Source of the DNA: Candidatus Alloclostridium intestinigallinarum
Lineage (GTDB): Bacteria; Bacillota; Clostridia; Christensenellales; UBA3700
Length of the DNA stretch: 35,584 nucleotides
Reading direction: 5' to 3'
Assembly: GCA_904382605.1 (NCBI GenBank)
Contig: CAJFJA010000013.1
Coordinates: forward strand, 1 to 35,584
The position numbers were made by a program, and so were the translations under genes. Below the pieces are notes generated by a model that did not search any database, was not told the origin of the DNA, and was given only the letters and a program-made list of their open reading frames with translations. This document shows, one piece after another, positions 27,230 through 35,584 of the stretch. Each line of letters opens with the position of its first letter. Positions within the stretch are counted from its first letter, which is position 1.

Positions 27230-29356
27230 ATGGCTAGAGAATTTGCACTTGACAAAATAAGAAACATCGGCATCATGGCGCACATTGATGCCGGTAAGAC
27301 GACTACCAGCGAAAGAATATTGTATTATACCGGCCTTGTGCACAAGATAGGCGAAGTGCACGAAGGTCAGGCAACCATGGACTGGATGGAGCAGGAGGCG
27401 GAACGCGGTATAACCATCACTTCCGCGGCGACCACCACGCAGTGGAGGGTCGCAAAGCAGGGCGAACCTTACCGCATCAACCTCATCGACACCCCCGGCC
27501 ACGTCGACTTCACCGTGGAAGTGGAGCGCAGCCTCCGTATTCTCGACGGCGCCGTGGCTCTGTTCTGCGCCAAGGGCGGCGTTGAACCCCAGTCGGAAAA
27601 CGTGTGGCGCCAGGCCACCAAGTATCATGTGCCCAGAATCGCGTTCGTCAACAAGATGGACATAAACGGCGCCAACTTCGACAACGCCGTGCACATGATG
27701 AAAACCAGGCTTAAGGCAAACGCCGTCCCCGTGGAATTCCCGCTGGGCAGCGAAAGCGACTTTATCGGATTCGTGGACCTTATCACCATGAAGTCCATCG
27801 TGTACGATAAGGACGCGGACGGTATGGAATTCTCCGTTTACGACGAAATTCCCGCCAAGTTCGCGCACCTCAAACCCCAGGTGGAAAAGGCGAGGGAAGA
27901 AATGCTCGACGCCGTTTCCATGTTCGACGACGAACTTATGGAAAAGGTGCTCGAAGGCGAGGAAGTGGAGCCGGCAATGATTAAGTCGGCTATCCGCAAA
28001 GGCGTCATCGCCATGGAGATAACCCCCGTGCTTTGCGGCAGCTCCTACAAGAACAAGGGCGTGCAGGCTCTGCTCGACGCTATCGTCGAATATCTGCCTT
28101 CGCCTTTGGATATCCCTCCCGTAAAGGGCTTTGAAATGGGCGGCGACATGACGGAAGAGACCCTCACCCGCGAGGCGAGCGACGACGCTCCTCTTTCCGG
28201 TCTGGCGTTCAAGATAATGACCGACCCCTTCGTGGGCAAGCTCACTTTCTTCCGCCTCTATTCCGGCACGCTGACGGCAGGTTCCTACGTGCTCAACAGC
28301 ACCAAGAACAAGAGGGAGAGAATAGGACGCCTCGTGAGAATGCACTCCAACCACCGCAACGAAATCACCGAAGCATATGCCGGCGATATCGTGGCTATAA
28401 TCGGTCTGAAGGACACCACTACGGGCGATACGCTCTGCGCAATCGACGATCCCATCATTCTGGAGAGCATGGAGTTCCCCGAACCCGTTATCTCCGTCGC
28501 AATCGAGCCCAAGAGCAAGGCGAGCCAGGAGAAGATGGGCATGGCGCTTGTCAAGCTGGCTGAAGAAGACCCCACTTTCAGGACCTACACCGATAAGGAA
28601 ACGGGTCAGACCATCATCTCCGGTATGGGCGAGCTGCACCTTGACATCATCGTCGACAGACTGCTCAGGGAATTCAAGGTGGAAGCAAACGTGGGTAATC
28701 CCCAGGTTGCATACCGCGAAACCATCAAAAAGGCGGTCAGGGCGGAAGGCAAGTTCGTCCGTCAGAGCGGCGGTAAAGGTCAGTACGGCCATTGTATCAT
28801 CGACCTGTCCCCCAACGAACCCGGCAAGGGCATTACCGTCAACGACAAGACGGTGGGCGGCTCCATTCCCAAGGAGTACATTCCCGCAGTCGAAGCCGGT
28901 ATCAGGGAAGCAGCCCTCAACGGTATTCTGGCAGGCTATGAAATGGTTGACTTCAACGTCGACATAATAGACGGTTCCTACCACGAAGTGGACTCCTCGG
29001 AAATGGCGTTCAAGATAGCCGGTTCCATGGCGCTCAAGGAAGGCACCGCAAAGGCAAATCCCGTACTGCTCGAACCTATCATGGCGGTGCAGGTAGACAC
29101 TCCCGACGAATATCTGGGCGACGTGATGGGCACCATCAACTCCCGCCGCGGCTCCATCAAGGCTATCGAGATGAACAACGGCACCCAGCATATCGACGCG
29201 GAAGTTCCGCTTGCGGAAATGTTCGGTTACGCAACCACGCTGCGCTCCTGCTCGCAGGGCAGAGCCACGTTCATGATGCTGCCCGACCACTATGCGGAAG
29301 TGCCCAAGAACGTAGCCGATAAAGTCATCGGTGAAAGAAGCAAACAAAGCAAGTAA
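27230..29356 (+). CDS. fusA: translation elongation factor G
   Basis: GTPase that drives translocation. 708 residues with P-loop AHIDAGKT (17-24), switch region [27 protein letters not shown] and NKMD, then domains II-V ending in the [15 protein letters not shown] tail. GAGGATAAG precedes the ATG, 19 bases after rpsG. It is followed 45 bases later by tuf. Confidence 0.99.
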   Translation: MAREFALDKIRNIGIMAHIDAGKTTTSERILYYTGLVHKIGEVHEGQATMDWMEQEAERGITITSAATTTQWRVAKQGEPYRINLIDTPGHVDFTVEVERSLRILDGAVALFCAKGGVEPQSENVWRQATKYHVPRIAFVNKMDINGANFDNAVHMMKTRLKANAVPVEFPLGSESDFIGFVDLITMKSIVYDKDADGMEFSVYDEIPAKFAHLKPQVEKAREEMLDAVSMFDDELMEKVLEGEEVEPAMIKSAIRKGVIAMEITPVLCGSSYKNKGVQALLDAIVEYLPSPLDIPPVKGFEMGGDMTEETLTREASDDAPLSGLAFKIMTDPFVGKLTFFRLYSGTLTAGSYVLNSTKNKRERIGRLVRMHSNHRNEITEAYAGDIVAIIGLKDTTTGDTLCAIDDPIILESMEFPEPVISVAIEPKSKASQEKMGMALVKLAEEDPTFRTYTDKETGQTIISGMGELHLDIIVDRLLREFKVEANVGNPQVAYRETIKKAVRAEGKFVRQSGGKGQYGHCIIDLSPNEPGKGITVNDKTVGGSIPKEYIPAVEAGIREAALNGILAGYEMVDFNVDIIDGSYHEVDSSEMAFKIAGSMALKEGTAKANPVLLEPIMAVQVDTPDEYLGDVMGTINSRRGSIKAIEMNNGTQHIDAEVPLAEMFGYATTLRSCSQGRATFMMLPDHYAEVPKNVADKVIGERSKQSK

Positions 29357-29401
29357 AACAAACAATATACGTTAAAAAATTACTAGGAGGAAACAACAAC
29401 T

Positions 29402-30604
29402 ATGGCTAAGGCTAAATTTGAAAGAAACAAGCCGCACGTAAACATCGGTACCATCGGTCACGTTGACCACGGCAAGACCACCCTTACCGCCGCTATAACC
29501 ATGTACTGCGCCGCTAAGGGTCACGCTCAGAAGATGAGATACGATGAAATCGACAAGGCGCCCGAAGAGAAGGCAAGAGGTATAACAATCAATACCGCGC
29601 ACGTTGAGTATGAAACCGACAAGAGGCACTATGCTCACGTTGACTGCCCCGGCCACGCCGACTACGTCAAGAACATGATTACCGGTGCTGCACAGATGGA
29701 CGGCGCAATCCTCGTCGTTGCAGCTACCGACGGTCCCATGCCCCAGACCCGTGAGCACATCCTGCTCGCCCGTCAGGTCGGCGTGCCTTACATCATCGTG
29801 TTCATGAACAAGACCGACCAGGTTGACGATCCCGAACTGCTCGAACTGGTTGAAATGGAAGTCAGGGAACTGCTCAACGAGTACGGCTTCCCGGGCGACG
29901 ACACCCCCATCATCAAGGGCAGCGCTCTCAAGGCTCTTGAAGCTGCTACCGAGGGTAAGGTTGACGATCCCGCATGCGATTGCATCGGCGAACTGCTCGA
30001 CGCTATCGACTCCTACATTCCCGAACCCAAGCGCGACACCGACAAGCCCTTCCTTATGCCTGTCGAAGACGTGTTCACCATCACCGGCCGCGGCACCGTG
30101 GCTACCGGTAGAGTTGAGCGCGGCGCTGTGAAGATGCAGGACAAGGTTCAGATAGTCGGTATCAAGCCCACCGTCGACACCGTCGTTACCGGTATCGAAA
30201 TGTTCCGCAAGCTGCTCGACGAAGCGTTCGCGGGCGACAACATCGGCGTACTGCTGCGCGGCATCGACCGTAAGAACATCGAAAGAGGTCAGGTTCTGGC
30301 TAAGCCCGGTTCCATCAACCCCCACACCGAGTTCCATGCGCAGGTTTACGTTCTGACCAAGGACGAAGGCGGTCGTCATACTCCTTTCTTCAACGGCTAT
30401 CGTCCCCAGTTCTACTTCAGAACGACCGACGTTACCGGCACCATCGAACTGCCCCAGGGCGTTGAAATGGTTATGCCCGGCGACAACATCGAGATGAACA
30501 TCGCGCTCATCACCCCCATCGCTATCGAAGAAGGTCTGCGCTTCGCTATCCGTGAAGGCGGCAGAACGGTAGGTTCGGGCGTTGTTGCCAAGATTTTGAA
30601 GTAA
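29402..30604 (+). CDS. tuf: translation elongation factor Tu
   Basis: Delivers aminoacyl-tRNA to the ribosome. 400 residues, with P-loop GHVDHGKT (19-26), the effector loop [33 protein letters not shown], and NKTD in place of the commoner NKxD variants NKCD/NKVD. AGGAGG precedes the ATG. Codon choice is strongly biased, as expected of a highly expressed gene. Last gene of the str operon; a terminator-like hairpin follows. Confidence 0.99.
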   Translation: MAKAKFERNKPHVNIGTIGHVDHGKTTLTAAITMYCAAKGHAQKMRYDEIDKAPEEKARGITINTAHVEYETDKRHYAHVDCPGHADYVKNMITGAAQMDGAILVVAATDGPMPQTREHILLARQVGVPYIIVFMNKTDQVDDPELLELVEMEVRELLNEYGFPGDDTPIIKGSALKALEAATEGKVDDPACDCIGELLDAIDSYIPEPKRDTDKPFLMPVEDVFTITGRGTVATGRVERGAVKMQDKVQIVGIKPTVDTVVTGIEMFRKLLDEAFAGDNIGVLLRGIDRKNIERGQVLAKPGSINPHTEFHAQVYVLTKDEGGRHTPFFNGYRPQFYFRTTDVTGTIELPQGVEMVMPGDNIEMNIALITPIAIEEGLRFAIREGGRTVGSGVVAKILK

Positions 30605-30609
30605 TCACC

Positions 30610-30652
30610 GGACAAATTCGGGACTCCGCGCGCACGCGCGGAGTCTTTGTCC
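30610..30652 (+). terminator. terminator after tuf
   Basis: GACTCCGCG (30622-30630) pairs with CGCGGAGTC (30637-30645). GGACAAA (30610-30616) further pairs with TTTGTCC (30646-30652), leaving a 5-base bulge. The T run is only three, so efficiency is uncertain. Confidence 0.65.
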
Positions 30653-30688
30653 CCGGTTGCATGCAGTTAAATAAAGGCGTGCAAATTG

Positions 30689-30717
30689 TTGACACGCCCG
30701 TTTTAGAGTGCTATAAT
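30689..30717 (+). promoter_or_regulatory. consensus promoter of rpmG-secE-nusG-rplK
   Basis: TTGACA (30689-30694) and TATAAT (30712-30717) are exactly 17 bases apart. The -10 lies inside an inverted repeat, AGAGTGC (30705-30711) and GCACTCT (30724-30730). Confidence 0.92.
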
Positions 30718-30766
30718 AAACAGGCACTCTCATATGGGGTGTAATTTTTTTGGGAGGTCAAAAACC

Positions 30767-30916
30767 GTGAGAACCAAGATAACGCTTGCTTGCACCGAAT
30801 GCAAACAGCGCAACTACGATACCTTTAAAAATAAGAAAAACACCGCAGACAGGATAGAGATCAAAAAGTATTGCAAGTTCTGCAAAAAGCATACCGTGCA
30901 TAAAGAAACCAAGTAA
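30767..30916 (+). CDS. rpmG: 50S ribosomal protein L33
   Basis: 49 residues from the GTG at 30767, which is preceded by GGGAGGT; the frame is open 11 codons further up without a binding site, and 49 is the family length. The zinc-type form is shown by two Cys pairs, CTEC and CKFC. It heads the secE-nusG unit, as in most Firmicutes. Confidence 0.97.
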   Translation: MRTKITLACTECKQRNYDTFKNKKNTADRIEIKKYCKFCKKHTVHKETK

Positions 30917-30927
30917 AAGAGGGCTTT

Positions 30928-31272
30928 ATGGGTAAGAAGAACACGTTGAACAGCGGCGAGCAACTCTATTCAAACGCTCCGCTCCAGAATGCGGAACTGA
31001 CTTCTTCCGACGAAAAAAACGCGGGTCCCACGCCCGACGACAAAAAGAAGAAGGACAAAAAAAAGAGCGGTAAGCCCAATATTTTCGTCCGCATAGGCAG
31101 ATTTTTCAAGGAGATGTTCTCCGAACTGAAAAAAGTCAGCTGGCCCGACGCGAAAAAAGTATTCACGCAGCTCGGCGTGGTACTTTTGGTCGTGGTTATT
31201 TTCCTTATAATAATCACGGCGTTCGATTTCGGCGCGGCGAAGCTGCTTACTTTGCTCGTAACGCGCGGCTGA
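30928..31272 (+). CDS. secE: preprotein translocase subunit SecE
   Basis: The small clamp subunit of SecYEG, 114 residues. A hydrophilic Lys/Asp-rich N-terminal extension of about 50 residues precedes the conserved FFKEMFSELKKVSWPD amphipathic segment, followed by a single membrane helix (GVVLLVVVIFLIIIT). The family minimum is about 60 residues, so the extension is long. GAGG precedes the ATG; 11 bases follow rpmG. Confidence 0.96.
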   Translation: MGKKNTLNSGEQLYSNAPLQNAELTSSDEKNAGPTPDDKKKKDKKKSGKPNIFVRIGRFFKEMFSELKKVSWPDAKKVFTQLGVVLLVVVIFLIIITAFDFGAAKLLTLLVTRG

Positions 31273-31292
31273 GGCGGTATTAGGAGGGTTAT

Positions 31293-31838
31293 ATGGCGGT
31301 AGAAGAAAAGCAGCAGGAACCCCAGTGGTATGTGCTCAGCACTTTGTTCGGCTATGAAAACATCGTAAAACGCAATCTTATGCAGATGGTGGAAACCAAC
31401 CAGCTGCAGGATTACATCTTCGACGTCGTAGTTCCGGAAGAAGAAGACGTGGTGGAGCGCGATAACGGCAAGAAAAAGTTCGTTATGCGCAAAAAGTTCC
31501 CCAACTACGTCTTTATCAAGATGATTTATACCAAGCAGATCTGGTATATGGTCAAGCAGACCAGGGGCGTCAAGGACTTTTGCAGCGACTATAACGGCAG
31601 ACCCCTGCCCATGACTGCGGAAGAAGTAAAGCGCGCTCAGCTTGAAGAAGTCAAGTTTGAAGATCTGTCCATCTCCGTGGGTGATTCCGTGACCATAATC
31701 AGCGGACCGCTCAAGGACTTCATCGGAGAAGTCAGGGAGATAAAGGCGGATCAGCAGAAGCTGAAGGTGGCTGTGTCCATGTTCGGCAGGGAAACCACCG
31801 TGGATCTGGAATATTCGCAGGTGGAAAAACTCAACTAG
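31293..31838 (+). CDS. nusG: transcription termination/antitermination protein NusG
   Basis: Binds RNA polymerase and couples it to pausing, termination and the ribosome. 181 residues. The NGN domain starts PQWYVLSTLFGYENIVKRNL, with FPNYVFIKM, and the KOW domain has VGDSVTIISGPLKDF. TAGGAGG precedes the ATG. Confidence 0.98.
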   Translation: MAVEEKQQEPQWYVLSTLFGYENIVKRNLMQMVETNQLQDYIFDVVVPEEEDVVERDNGKKKFVMRKKFPNYVFIKMIYTKQIWYMVKQTRGVKDFCSDYNGRPLPMTAEEVKRAQLEEVKFEDLSISVGDSVTIISGPLKDFIGEVREIKADQQKLKVAVSMFGRETTVDLEYSQVEKLN

Positions 31839-31950
31839 AAAGTAATATAATTTATTGCTTATAAAAGAAAGAAGTCATTCTTTCACAATGGGAGGAACGT
31901 AAAATACTTGCTTGCGTTCCGCTATAACCACGATTGCCAAGGAGGTTAGT
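31839..31950 (+). other. nusG-rplK spacer with two hairpins
   Basis: GAAAGA and TCTTTC near 31866-31883, and GGAACG (31894-31899) with CGTTCC (31915-31920), can each form stems. No T run follows. An unused AGG-AGG-like site lies at about 31890. I see no clear -35/-10 pair and no gene; it is an ordinary-sized spacer that may be processed. Confidence 0.4.
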
Positions 31951-32376
31951 ATGGCAAAGAAGATTACGGCAGTTGTAAAGCTTCAGCTGCCTGCCGGCAA
32001 AGCAACGCCCGGACCGCCTGTGGGTTCCACGCTGGGTCCCCACGGCATCAACATTCCCGGTTTTACCAAGGAATTCAATGAAAAGACAAGAGGACAGGAA
32101 GGTCTTGTCATTCCCGTAGTGATGACCATTTACGCGGACAGGTCCTTTACCTTCGTTCTCAAAACCCCTCCCACCCCCGTGCTCATCAAGAAAGCGGCGG
32201 GTATAGAGAGCGGCTCCGCAGTTCCCAACAAGACCAAGGTGGCAAATCTCACCGCGGCACAGGTCAAGGAAATAGCGCAGACCAAAATGCCCGACCTCAA
32301 CGCGGCTTCTCTTGAAGCGGCTATCAGCATGGTCAAGGGCACGGCACGCAGCATGGGCGTGACCTGCGAGGACTAA
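31951..32376 (+). CDS. rplK: 50S ribosomal protein L11
   Basis: Binds the GTPase-associated centre of 23S rRNA, 141 residues, the family length. Start chosen at the ATG with AAGGAGG before it; an earlier ATG adds 13 residues with no site. Conserved [20 protein letters not shown] and [19 protein letters not shown] are present. Confidence 0.98.
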   Translation: MAKKITAVVKLQLPAGKATPGPPVGSTLGPHGINIPGFTKEFNEKTRGQEGLVIPVVMTIYADRSFTFVLKTPPTPVLIKKAAGIESGSAVPNKTKVANLTAAQVKEIAQTKMPDLNAASLEAAISMVKGTARSMGVTCED

Positions 32377-32387
32377 GGAGGTTAGAT

Positions 32388-33071
32388 ATGAAAGGTAAAA
32401 GATATGCTCAGGCAGCCGCCCTTGTAGAAGCGGGCAAGGCGTATGAAGCAAACGAGGCTATGGCAAAGGTAGTGGAAACCGCCACCGCGAAATTCGACGA
32501 ATCCATCGAACTTCACGTAAAGCTGGGCGTTGACTCCCGTCACGCCGACCAGCAGGTGCGCGGCGTCGTGGTTCTGCCCAACGGCACCGGTAAGACCGTC
32601 AAGGTTCTGGTCATAGCAAAAGGTTCCAAGGTCGACGAAGCCCTTGCGGCAGGCGCGGATTACGCCGGCGGCGAGGAAATGATCAACAAAATCAAGAACG
32701 AAAACTGGTTCGACTTCGACGTGTGCGTCACCACTCCCGATATGATGGGTATGGTAGGTAGGATAGGTAAGGTTCTGGGTCCCAAGGGTCTCATGCCTAA
32801 CCCCAAGTCCGGCACCGTCACCATGGACGTGACCAAGGCCGTCAAGGAAATCAAGGCAGGTAAAGTGGAGTACAGGCTGGACAAGACCAACATTATCCAC
32901 GTGGCTATCGGCAAGAAGTCCTTCGGTGTGGAAAAGCTCATGGAGAACTACAACACCGTTTACGACGCAATCATAAAGGCTAAGCCCGCCGCAGCCAAAG
33001 GTCAGTACGTGCGTAGCGTAACGCTCACCAGCACTATGGGCCCCGGCGTGAAAGTGGCTTACAGAGTGTAA
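32388..33071 (+). CDS. rplA: 50S ribosomal protein L1
   Basis: Forms the mobile L1 stalk, 227 residues. Conserved parts are [26 protein letters not shown], and the central [27 protein letters not shown] precedes the ATG, 11 bases after rplK. In many bacteria L1 also represses its own operon. Confidence 0.98.
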   Translation: MKGKRYAQAAALVEAGKAYEANEAMAKVVETATAKFDESIELHVKLGVDSRHADQQVRGVVVLPNGTGKTVKVLVIAKGSKVDEALAAGADYAGGEEMINKIKNENWFDFDVCVTTPDMMGMVGRIGKVLGPKGLMPNPKSGTVTMDVTKAVKEIKAGKVEYRLDKTNIIHVAIGKKSFGVEKLMENYNTVYDAIIKAKPAAAKGQYVRSVTLTSTMGPGVKVAYRV

Positions 33072-33079
33072 CAAAATAC

Positions 33080-33109
33080 TTGACAAACGTCCCGTTTATG
33101 CGTTATAGT
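33080..33109 (+). promoter_or_regulatory. promoter of rplJ-rplL
   Basis: TTGACA (33080-33085) and TATAGT (33104-33109) are 18 bases apart, just after the rplA stop. CCCGTTTA (33091-33098) and TAAACGGG (33109-33116) form an inverted repeat around the -10. Confidence 0.85.
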
Positions 33110-33115
33110 AAACGG

Positions 33116-33219
33116 GCAGATGAATAATCACCGCAGACAGCAAGTGCTTTACCGCTTAATATCTTGCCGAGGTAACAGTCAGGACGCTTTGCGCCCCCGT
33201 ACCTCGCGGTGCGGGGGTT
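33116..33219 (+). ncRNA. ribosomal protein L10 leader with attenuator hairpin
   Basis: The region contains CCGCAGACAGCAAGTGC, then GCTTAATATCTTGCCGAGGT, closely resembling the L10 leader of Firmicutes, where L10 with its L12 partners binds to control rplJL. A final hairpin (CCCCCG 33194-33199, CGGGGG 33212-33217) followed by TTATTT lies 22 bases before rplJ and could act as an attenuator. Identified by resemblance, not by covariance search. Confidence 0.85.
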
Positions 33220-33239
33220 ATTTAATATAGGAGGTAGCT

Positions 33240-33731
33240 ATGGCTTTAACAAGAGAACAAAAGGGCGCCCAGATAGACGAGATAGTCAAAAGCCTTGAAG
33301 AAAGCAAGAGCTTTGTCATCGTAAGCTATAAGGGCATCAGCGTTGCAGACGATACCGCCCTGCGCGCAAAGTTCAGAGCTGCCGGCGTCACCTACAAGGT
33401 GCTCAAAAACCGCCTTATTCTCAAGGCTATGGAAAAGTTGGGCATCACGGGCTATGAAGGGGCTTTGGAAGGAAGCACGGCAGTCGCTTTCTCCATGACC
33501 GATCCTCTCGCGGGTCCCAAGGTGATTTCGGAAATGTCCGCCACCGTAAAGGCGCTTGAAGTCAAGTGCGGCAGAATGGACAACATGTATCTGGACGTGG
33601 AAAAGGTAAACGCATTGGCAAAGATCCCTTCCAAGGAAACTTTGCTCGCTCAGTTGCTTGGTATGCTGCTCAGCCCCGTTACGGGTCTTGCTGTTGCGCT
33701 TAACCAGGTTGCGGAGAAACAGGCTCAATAA
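33240..33731 (+). CDS. rplJ: 50S ribosomal protein L10
   Basis: Base of the L7/L12 stalk, 163 residues. The N-terminal rRNA-binding domain begins with EQKGAQIDEIVKSLEESKSF and has FRAAGVTYKVLKNRLI; the C-terminal helix that carries L12 dimers follows. AGGAGG precedes the ATG. Preceded by the L10 leader, which the protein probably binds to control its own operon. Confidence 0.98.
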   Translation: MALTREQKGAQIDEIVKSLEESKSFVIVSYKGISVADDTALRAKFRAAGVTYKVLKNRLILKAMEKLGITGYEGALEGSTAVAFSMTDPLAGPKVISEMSATVKALEVKCGRMDNMYLDVEKVNALAKIPSKETLLAQLLGMLLSPVTGLAVALNQVAEKQAQ

Positions 33732-33758
33732 TCTAAAAAACAAACGGAGGACATAAAA

Positions 33759-34133
33759 ATGGCAGATATTGCAAAAATGATAGAAGAAATCAAGGGCATG
33801 ACCGTGCTCGAACTCAACGACCTGGTCAAGGCTATCGAAGCCGAATTCGGCGTAAGCGCGGCGGCTATGGCGGTTGCGGCTCCCGCGGCAGGCGGTGCGG
33901 CAGCTCCCGCGGCTGAAGAAAAGACGGAATTCGACGTCGTTCTCAAGAGCTTCGGCGCAGCCAAGCTCGGCGTTATCAAAGTTGTGCGTGAAATCACCGG
34001 CCTCGGCCTTGCAGACGCAAAGGCTCTGGTTGAAGCCGCTCCCAAGGCAATCAAGGAAGGCATCACCAAGGAAGCCGCCGACGAAATCGCCAAGAAGCTC
34101 ACCGAAGCGGGCGCAGAAGTCGAAATCAAGTAA
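33759..34133 (+). CDS. rplL: 50S ribosomal protein L7/L12
   Basis: The multicopy stalk protein that recruits translation GTPases, 124 residues. An N-terminal dimerisation segment, an Ala/Gly-rich hinge ([19 protein letters not shown]) and the C-terminal domain [20 protein letters not shown] are in order. ACGGAGG precedes the ATG. A strong terminator follows, so rpoBC, which usually comes next, is not part of this transcript. Confidence 0.99.
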   Translation: MADIAKMIEEIKGMTVLELNDLVKAIEAEFGVSAAAMAVAAPAAGGAAAPAAEEKTEFDVVLKSFGAAKLGVIKVVREITGLGLADAKALVEAAPKAIKEGITKEAADEIAKKLTEAGAEVEIK

Positions 34134-34152
34134 TTACCGCTTGAAAAGCAAT

Positions 34153-34182
34153 AAAAAGTCCGGAGAGTTTTCCGGACTTTTT
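34153..34182 (+). terminator. terminator of the rplJL operon
   Basis: AAAAGTCCGGA (34154-34164) pairs with TCCGGACTTTT from 34171, around a short loop, and ends in six T residues. The stem is A-flanked on the other side, so it can also stop transcripts of the convergent Fic gene. Confidence 0.95.
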
Positions 34183-34200
34183 TCATGCCTTACTGCGGCT

Positions 34201-35241
34201 TTAACGTTTTGCGCGGTAAGCGGCGTTTTTGTTTGTGCCGATTTTTTCAATCTCTCCTATGCGGATAAGTTCGGCAAGCGCCGATTCTATTGTGGAAACG
34301 CTTATATCGGGAAAATATTCGTGAATTTGCGCTTTGCTCATGGGTTCGCGGTTTTTAAGCAGGGCAATAATTCTGTCCGCCTTGCGTCCTCCCGCATTTT
34401 CGGCTAGGTCTATTCTGTTGTGCAGGTCGGTATAGCACATATACAGCATGAGGGTGAAATTTTCGATATAAGGCATATAGTCGTTTTTGTTGAAATACCA
34501 ACCTTGTGAAGAAGAGTAAAGCGCTTCATAATATTCGCCGCGGTACTTATTGACATAGCCTTCGAAAGACACGTATCTGCCCGCGTCGAATCCGCTGCGG
34601 TAAAGCAGAAGCAGGGTGAGCAGTCTGCTCATGCGTCCGTTACCGTCGTCAAACGGGTGAATGCACAAAAAGTCCAGAATAACGCACGGAATAAGCAGAA
34701 GGGGCGGTATCTGACGGTCGCGCGCGGCGTCGTCGTATGCAAGGACAAGCTGTTCCATAGCTTCGGGTGTTTCAGTCGCGGAAAGCGGCTTGAAGCGTAT
34801 AATTCGTCTGCCGCCCGAAAATTGCGAAATAATGTTGTCCTGCTTTTTATACGCGCCGCCGCCGTCCGGAGTATGCGAAAACAGCAGTCTGTGTAACAGG
34901 AGAACGTCCTTTTCGCAAAATTGCATCTTATCAAATGAAGTATGGATAAGCGAAAGAGCATCCTTATAGCCGATAATCTCTTCTTCCGCGTGGTTGCGCG
35001 GTAATTTTACGCCGTTAAAAATGTCGACAAACCTCGCACGCGTGGTGGCAATGCCTTCTATTTCATTTGAACTGCGCACGGATTCGATTATCGCAACTTG
35101 TTGCAGACAGTCGAACAGCTTTTTGTGTGTAACTTTATTCAGCGCGTTTTTTCCCTGCATAAGCGAGATTTCGGAAAGCAGGCGCGCATAGTTTGCCGAA
35201 AGTTTCTCTTCTTTCAAAAATGAGTAGTCAAATATCCTCAT
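34201..35241 (-). CDS. Fic-domain AMP-transferase-like protein, class II, with winged-helix tail
   Basis: 346 residues. The catalytic Fic motif HPFDDGNGR (195-203) is complete, so it probably transfers AMP to, or removes it from, a target protein. An inhibitory helix motif SNEIEG (58-63), matching (S/T)xxxE(G/N), lies N-terminal to the Fic core, which defines class II. The C-terminal ~70 residues (ADRIIALLKNREPMSKAQIH, DISVSTIESALAEL) look like a winged helix that could bind DNA. No ribosome binding site precedes the ATG, and the promoter -10 ends six bases before it, so the mRNA may be leaderless. The gene stands alone, opposite to the ribosomal operon, beside an AT-rich repeat array; it looks acquired. 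Target unknown; no antitoxin gene is adjacent. Confidence 0.9.
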   Translation of the reverse strand: MRIFDYSFLKEEKLSANYARLLSEISLMQGKNALNKVTHKKLFDCLQQVAIIESVRSSNEIEGIATTRARFVDIFNGVKLPRNHAEEEIIGYKDALSLIHTSFDKMQFCEKDVLLLHRLLFSHTPDGGGAYKKQDNIISQFSGGRRIIRFKPLSATETPEAMEQLVLAYDDAARDRQIPPLLLIPCVILDFLCIHPFDDGNGRMSRLLTLLLLYRSGFDAGRYVSFEGYVNKYRGEYYEALYSSSQGWYFNKNDYMPYIENFTLMLYMCYTDLHNRIDLAENAGGRKADRIIALLKNREPMSKAQIHEYFPDISVSTIESALAELIRIGEIEKIGTNKNAAYRAKR

Positions 35242-35247
35242 ATGACC

Positions 35248-35276
35248 ATTATATTACACGGAAAAGTAAATTTCAA
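35248..35276 (-). promoter_or_regulatory. promoter of the Fic gene, implying a leaderless transcript
   Basis: On the minus strand TTGAAA (35271-35276) and TATAAT (35248-35253) are 17 bases apart. A transcript starting seven bases past the -10 begins at the A of the ATG (35241). Confidence 0.75.
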
Positions 35277-35280
35277 GAAT

Positions 35281-35371
35281 TTATTGCATATTTTATTGTC
35301 AAAATTGTGCAATAAAAACCGTATATTGAATTTTATTGCACATTGAGATATTAAAAATATGCAATAAAATG
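35281..35371. repeat. four-copy inverted repeat array upstream of the Fic gene
   Basis: The core ATTGCA with flanking TTTT or TTTA occurs four times in alternating orientation: 35283-35288 (+), 35308-35313 (-), 35335-35340 (+), 35360-35365 (-). Spacing between copies is 25, 27 and 25 bases, giving two palindromes 52 bases apart. The region is far richer in A and T than the neighbouring genes. It lies directly upstream of the Fic -35 element, so it is probably an operator array. Confidence 0.7.
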
Positions 35372-35441
35372 CAAAAAAAGAGGAAGCAGGCATATGCGCA
35401 ACGACGTTTCGCGTCCCGATAGTTGTAAACGCCCGCCGGTA

Positions 35442-35469
35442 TTGACAGATATTACGAAAAGTGTATAAT
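35442..35469 (+). promoter_or_regulatory. plus-strand promoter for a gene beyond the window
   Basis: TTGACA (35442-35447) and TATAAT (35464-35469) are 16 bases apart. It points away from the Fic gene; the gene it serves is not in the window. Confidence 0.8.
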
Positions 35470-35488
35470 ATAAGAGTACCCATATCCA

Positions 35489-35584
35489 ACCTCAGTAGAA
35501 CACATTTTACGGTGAAACATAAAATATGTGTATATGTCGGGTTGTAAAATGCTTTGCTTTCAGCGGGAGCGCGTGGCGCTCCAC
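35489..35584 (+). ncRNA. structured leader running off the window end
   Basis: ACACATTTTA (about 35499-35508) pairs with TAAAATATGTGT (about 35519-35530) with one bulged base. Further on GGAGCGC and GCGCTCC (about 35566-35582) form a second stem around GTG. No open frame with a ribosome binding site has begun by the end. It is either a long 5' leader or a small RNA; family not recognised. Confidence 0.35.

Noticed and set aside
27143..29365. A 740-codon open frame on the minus strand opposite fusA
   Set aside because: Same cause: antisense of a strongly biased gene, no family features.
35281..35371. CRISPR-like array
   Set aside because: The repeats are about 10-12 bases and alternate in orientation, so they fit an operator array and not a CRISPR.

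Overview
The window reads as a chromosomal segment of a low-to-mid GC Gram-positive anaerobe, most likely a member of the Clostridia. The basis is strong AGGAGG-type ribosome binding sites, TTGACA-17-TATAAT promoters, lipoprotein signal peptides without outer-membrane genes, an oxygen-sensitive class III ribonucleotide reductase, a short-form HisG with HisZ, and an L10-type leader before rplJ. I cannot name the genus. No tRNA, rRNA, CRISPR array or insertion sequence was recognised.

Layout. 1-480: about 0.5 kb without an intact gene, holding two small coding-like remnants and a terminator. 484-3645 (minus): a polar amino-acid ABC transporter operon, binding protein then permease then ATPase. 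4147-6850 (plus): nrdD-nrdG behind a promoter carrying two NrdR-box-like sites. 6965-7453 (minus): a pyridoxamine-phosphate-oxidase-like flavoprotein. 7663-11645 (minus): an MFS transporter with a giant helical tail, coupled to a lipoprotein of unknown function. 11861-12307 (minus): dUTPase. 12605-20213 (plus): a TrpR/YerC-family regulator and the compact histidine operon hisZGDCBHAF-IE. 20324-20755 (minus): a broken enzyme fragment. 20921-26077 (plus): secA, prfB, tsaD. 26318-30604: rpsL, rpsG, fusA, tuf. 30767-34133: rpmG, secE, nusG, rplK, rplA, rplJ, rplL. 34201-35241 (minus): a class II Fic protein under an AT-rich repeat array. The last 150 bases hold a strong plus-strand promoter and a structured leader that runs off the window.

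How the parts may work together. The most interesting theme is the transporter at 484-3645. Its binding protein looks circularly permuted: the first beta strand of the fold is at the C-terminus. Its ATPase is twice the usual length because of two large charged insertions. Its promoter shares 30 of 35 bases with the promoter of the yerC-his operon, including a 16-base palindrome that fills the -35/-10 spacer in both. This suggests one regulator, probably the TrpR-family protein encoded at 12605, controls both histidine synthesis and this transporter, and that the transporter may carry histidine or a related compound. That is inference. Other oddities are a two-CPEC zinc-ribbon insertion in SecA, an RF2 gene without the usual programmed frameshift, a str gene cluster placed upstream of the secE-rplL cluster without rpoBC between, and a Fic gene that appears to be transcribed without a leader.
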